A DNA stretch of 64,000 nt from Micropterix aruncella (lineage: Eukaryota; Arthropoda; Insecta; Lepidoptera; Micropterigidae), in contig OX155951.1 of the NCBI GenBank assembly GCA_944548615.1, positions 17,995,453 through 18,059,452 on the forward strand, written 5' to 3'. Positions 59,771 to 64,000 of the stretch are shown piece after piece. How positions within the stretch are numbered: position 1 is the first letter of the stretch; each line of letters begins with the position of its first letter. The notes beneath the pieces are model-generated. The model ran no database searches and was not told the origin of the DNA. It saw only the letters and a program-made list of their open reading frames with translations. The translations under genes and the position numbers were made by a program.

Positions 59771-59867
59771 GTTGAGGGCGCTGCGACATCTAACAATAGG
59801 TAAAATATCGCAAATGAACAATATATGCAATATTTTACCTACCTATAGATGGCGAATCGCGCTCAAC
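59771..59867. repeat. 97-bp imperfect hairpin
   Basis: GTTGAGGGCGCTGCGACATC at the left and GATGGCGAATCGCGCTCAAC at the right are near-complements. The inner arms AGGTAAAATATCGCA and TGCAATATTTTACCT pair with one mismatch around a loop of about 12 nt. Confidence 0.75.
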
Positions 59868-60129
59868 TCTTTTTACAAAATATAAAAAAAAGAATAAAAG
59901 GAATAAAGAATGCAATGCATTTTTTTTCCTAAATTATTTAACTAAGAGTTGCTTATTTGCTCGTACTGATTCACCTACTTCAAGTATGTTACTAATCAAA
60001 ACTCATCTTGTATAAAAGCCACGTTTTCCTTCCATTTCTCAAATCTGCCACCCTAAACATGACCCACCGCAACTAACTCCTCATCTTGTAACGTTGCCCG
60101 TTTAACCTTTCGTAATCCTAAACAAGTAA

Positions 60130-61600
60130 TATTGAAAAGTCTGAAAAACAAGTGTCTGGAACGCCGGGAAAAAGATGACAGGGGTAATTTTGTTACTATA
60201 AATAAGTGGGCGCCACCCGGCTCCAGGAAGTGGCTACTCGGGGCGTTAACAGAAGGCAGAACCAGGACGCCGTCTATCCTGAGGACGCAGAAGGGGGTGC
60301 AGACGCGGGCCAGGGCGCACCGTGCTAGACTCAGCGCTGGGCGTGGGTCAAACCCTGATTCGCCTCGCGCGCAGAAATGAGGGCTTTCCCGTGGGAAAGG
60401 ACGACCTTGAATCTACCGTGGAGAGTTTCTAAATAAAATTAAATATATGTAATCCGTTACCTATCTTCCGAAATGCAGGAGAATCCCAGCGGCAGCAGCA
60501 ATCTCGCAGGGCGGATTTTACCGCCCGCTTCACGTCGGAGGAGTATCTATCTTCCTGAGGTGATCAGGGGAATTTTATCCCTCTGTTTTTAACCAGAATT
60601 TTCCATGGGCCCCGCCCTTTGAACCCCGATTTCTTTTACTTATAATTGAAAAGATGTGCTGCGCTACTTACATGATATTTATTCGGATATTATATTATTA
60701 CAAAAGAGTATGCTAGAATATTTCATTTATATTACTTGGAGGGTTTGTATAACTTGCTGTAATGGCCGTTCAGGGGGGAAATGGGATTCTGACCTGCGGT
60801 TAATTATTAGGTAGGTAGGAATGGATGGATGGATGAACGATTCCCCTTTTTGGGGGTCGTTCTCTGTAAATGCCGCTACCGAACCTCGACTAATGGGTTT
60901 TTTATATCCCTAATTATGCTAAGGGGTGATTATAGGGAATTGTCCAACGAGCCCGGCGTGCTCGCGCGGGTGGCGCGCGATCTACCTGACGCTTCAGGTG
61001 GGCGATGCAATATTCGTTTTATTCCGATTCTAATGGTACTCGGGATGGAAAATATTCGCCGAACCCTGAAGGCGTGTACGGTGATTACGGGGAACAGAAA
61101 TTGACTATAGCTTGAATCTACGATTTTATAGTTATCGCCTGCGCACGAGACGGTCGCCTTTAGGAGGCGATCCGTTGGATATAAAATAGGTTGACTTTAG
61201 AAACTTTATAATTTAAATAATAATTTAAGGGGAGAGACTCGCCTGGTAAGGTTTCGTCGCTGTCCCGGGATACTGGGTTTCCGGATCTGGTCGGCGCGAA
61301 TCCCACTGGCTTTATCGTCGTTTGGTAGCGACGGATATACTTTACTATATTTCAAGACTTTTATAAAAATGCGGTTGCTCGTGTGAACTAGCGGGTAGCA
61401 GAATCCAATGGCGGGCCCGGCCTTGTGGCCGGGCCCCGTGCTTCGTCCGCCTCCCCTCGGAATCTTCTCGAACTCTCTCTATTTTATTCGACTGGCAATC
61501 GATTGTTCCGGTCGATTCTCCACTAGGGATGCCTATTGCAATCGACTCACTATCGTGCTATATGGTACGATTGATGAAGGCTCAACTTAGAGTTTGTTTG
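60130..61600. other. GC-richer block of unknown origin
   Basis: It is much richer in G+C than its surroundings, especially at 60200-60400, 60480-60560 and 61220-61450. Short open frames (60132-60377 and one starting at 60474) are Arg/Pro/Ser-rich and match nothing I know. A strong hairpin lies at 61413-61436. It may be the 5' part of a retrotransposon. Confidence 0.45.
61413..61436. repeat. GC-rich hairpin
   Basis: GGGCCCGGCC, a TTGT loop, then GGCCGGGCCC: a perfect 10-bp stem. Confidence 0.9.
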
Positions 61601-62393
61601 AAATTACAATTTTAATATTATTTAAATCGTGTTTTAGGGTTAGCATATTATGAAGTTAATACGTGACGATTAGTTCGTCACAGGCCGTCAGTATGGTCTA
61701 GTGACGTCCCGGCACTACAAAAGTACAGGATAAAAGAATAAAAACATAAACTACCAAAAAGGGAAAAAAATGTAAAATACAAAGGAGGTTACCTAATCTC
61801 ACTAACGGTGAGTACGGAAATAGAGAGTAGAATAGAAAAATAAAGCTAAATAATGGTGTCCTTTTCCTAAGGACCTGACCATTCTCCTAACATAATACCT
61901 ATATAGTAGAAAAAAAAAATTGTAACTGAAAGATTTGCTAATAATAAAGAAAATGTGCTTTCGAAGAACTTTGTGCTGGCTTGAGGTGATAGGTTGGAAT
62001 ATTAGGAAAAGTAAGGTTATTGACCGACCATTACCAAACAAGATAATTGACAAGAGATAATTGACAAGAGCTGTTGACGAGTCGGTGATCGCCGCTGGAC
62101 GTCTGTCGCCGTCGGTCGTCTATCGGTGCTGGTACTCGTTGGTCTCACTTCGGCTGGGCTCGTGGCTCTTTGCTCGTTCCTTAGGTCGTGAAGGTCGTGA
62201 AGATGGTTTCAAATGGCTGCTGGACTGTCGTCTTAGCGCGTTCCTTGTCTTGAGGCTTCAAACAATCAGAGAAAGGAAGGTGTTAAGATTTTGCCTGGTT
62301 ACTTGGCAAGTGGCGTCGTCGGTTCACGGCAGAGTCTATTTAGATGAATACTAATGCTGAACAACAGGATAGAAGTAATAGCGTTCGTTTCAA
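61601..62393. other. Unrecognised stretch before the gap
   Basis: A CGTC/GTCG-rich part (62070-62240) with an open frame of 97 codons that I do not recognise. No promoter or element boundary is evident. Confidence 0.4.
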
Positions 62394-62593
62394 NNNNNNN
62401 NNNNNNNNNNNNNNNNNNNNNNNNNNNNNNNNNNNNNNNNNNNNNNNNNNNNNNNNNNNNNNNNNNNNNNNNNNNNNNNNNNNNNNNNNNNNNNNNNNNN
62501 NNNNNNNNNNNNNNNNNNNNNNNNNNNNNNNNNNNNNNNNNNNNNNNNNNNNNNNNNNNNNNNNNNNNNNNNNNNNNNNNNNNNNNNNNNNNN
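62394..62593. other. Assembly gap (200 N)
   Basis: Exactly 200 undetermined bases, a conventional placeholder. The true gap size is unknown. Reading frames crossing it are meaningless. Confidence 0.99.
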
Positions 62594-63994
62594 TCGACTC
62601 AGTTTTCGCGAGTTGAAAGCGTACTAACCGGATACTTCATTAATTTATTCCGTTTGCGTTACATCAGTTGCCTTAACAGATACAGTGTGATTGCATGGAG
62701 ATGCATAAGCAAATATTATACAGATGCGGAAGCTAACATCAGTTACATAATAAGCCGCTTGATGCAACTACATAATGCATTTCATTGAAAATCCTATTTT
62801 TTAATAGTCGAATATTTTGACTGTTGGTTGGTTTGCACGGACGATTAATAGTCTCTTAGACTGGATGTACTTCACTTGCAATTTAGATGATAACTGAGAT
62901 ATTTATTGCTATTCTGTAATGCAAAATAGGCAAACTGCTTTTTCGCCCAAACCAGAGCACAAATAAGATGCTTGAAATTTTAAATCTATACTTTACTTCA
63001 TAAGCTTACATATATCTTGTTTGTTATTGTTATTCGTTTGTGCGCTTTACACAACATAGAGAATAGGAAAAAAACAATTCTCCTGTTTGCGTTGCAATTT
63101 TTCAATTTTTCTATCACTGTTTGAAATTTATCAATTTTGTATTTTTTTACTGCGATACTTTTTTATACTAGCTAAATTTCACCTAGCTTTGCCCCCCCCC
63201 CCCCCCCGTTCGCCTGCTTACACCCTACTTGGGCCCTCCACCCCACCCGTTTTCTCAATTCTGGAACCTTCTGAAGTATCCTAGATTATTCAGAAATATT
63301 CTAGAAATTCCGAAGCATTCTCGGCCTTCTCAAAAGAAAACAGTATGATTGGCTTAGAAAAACAATGTAAGGAATGACGAGTATTCCTCGCGTTGCCTGT
63401 GCAAAATATCAGTTACACATTGAAAGCCGGTAAATAATGCAACTTATTTTAATATACCGATACGATACAAATTCGTATAAAATGAAAACAAACATACTCA
63501 ATTCAGAAGACACCATCACAATTCATCAGTGGTGTAGATTGAGTGTATTCCGCCAGGAATGCAGAAGCTTTCCTTTCCTTTATAATAAGTTTTTGTAAAA
63601 GTTAAAAAAACCGCCGTAAGAATAATGCGTATATGACTAAGTATAATCAGAGGGGAAAAAATAGAAAAATAAATAATGATGATTTCCACGGATACATAAT
63701 GATTAGCATTCATACAAAACTTAATAATTTTGTAATATAGTATAGATGACAGCCGAAGATTCACGGTACAATAAAAACGAACATTCGCACAACAATAAAT
63801 TCTATGTAGCAAAAAAACCATGAAAAAAATTTGGTATAATGCTCAAAAAGGCTTTTCTGCGAGGATCATAATTGTCGGCATAGAGATATAACATGAAACC
63901 TTTTGAAGTTTACTATTTTTATACTAAAATTCGGCCCACAAACTACTTTGGCTCACTCAGCCCACAAACAAGTTTATGTTTTCGCTGAACTTTA
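62594..63994. repeat. Duplicated segment, copy 2
   Basis: Nearly identical to 49006-50397 and beginning directly after the gap. Beyond GAAC-TTTA it continues CCGAAA, matching the sequence to the right of the 4.9-kb element (55285-55290), so it lacks that insertion. Confidence 0.95.
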
Positions 63995-64000
63995 CCGAAA

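Overview
This is an insect nuclear DNA window, most likely from a moth or butterfly. It is AT-rich, its genes have small exons with GT-AG introns, and it is crowded with decayed transposable elements. The order is inferred from the look of the repeats and the protein sequences; no search was possible. The window ends in a duplicated segment that follows a 200-N scaffold gap.

Six real genes can be read. (1) The terminal exon of PEDS1/TMEM189 (plasmanylethanolamine desaturase) lies at 2172-2432 (+). (2) A complete phosphatidylserine synthase, with seven coding exons, runs from 13851 to 8936 (-). (3) A mitochondrial transcription termination factor, MTERF3, with three exons, lies at 16367-20038 (+). 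(4) ERGIC3/ERV46, with eight exons, runs from 29483 to 20054 (-). (5) ROMO1, with two exons at 23269-23682 (+), sits wholly inside an ERGIC3 intron on the opposite strand. (6) A group I chitin deacetylase runs from about 44940 to 40569 (-), with four exons found and the signal-peptide exon not found.

Layout: 1-2.4 kb holds repeats and the PEDS1 end. 3.3-8.5 kb holds LINE fragments, a near-perfect foldback and a 1-kb dispersed repeat. 8.9-13.9 kb is PSS, with hAT-like and Tigger-like MITEs in its introns. 16.4-29.5 kb is the compact MTERF3/ERGIC3/ROMO1 cluster; MTERF3 and ERGIC3 converge with 15 bp between stop codons. 29.7-40.1 kb is gene-free and made of LINE remnants, MITEs, microsatellites and long foldbacks. 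40.6-45 kb is the chitin deacetylase. From 45 to 64 kb I recognise no host gene. That part holds a Tc1/mariner remnant, a 4.9-kb TTAA-flanked element carrying a YqaJ-like gene and a nested hAT remnant, a GC-richer unidentified block, the gap, and a second copy of 49.0-50.4 kb that lacks the 4.9-kb insertion.

The host genes do not form an operon. PEDS1 and PSS both act in ER phospholipid metabolism, ERGIC3 in ER-Golgi traffic, MTERF3 and ROMO1 in mitochondria, and the deacetylase in cuticle or tracheal chitin. I found no clearly new molecular system. The points most worth checking are the nested and convergent gene arrangement, the deacetylase's altered catalytic motifs, and the 4.9-kb element with its near-empty site.
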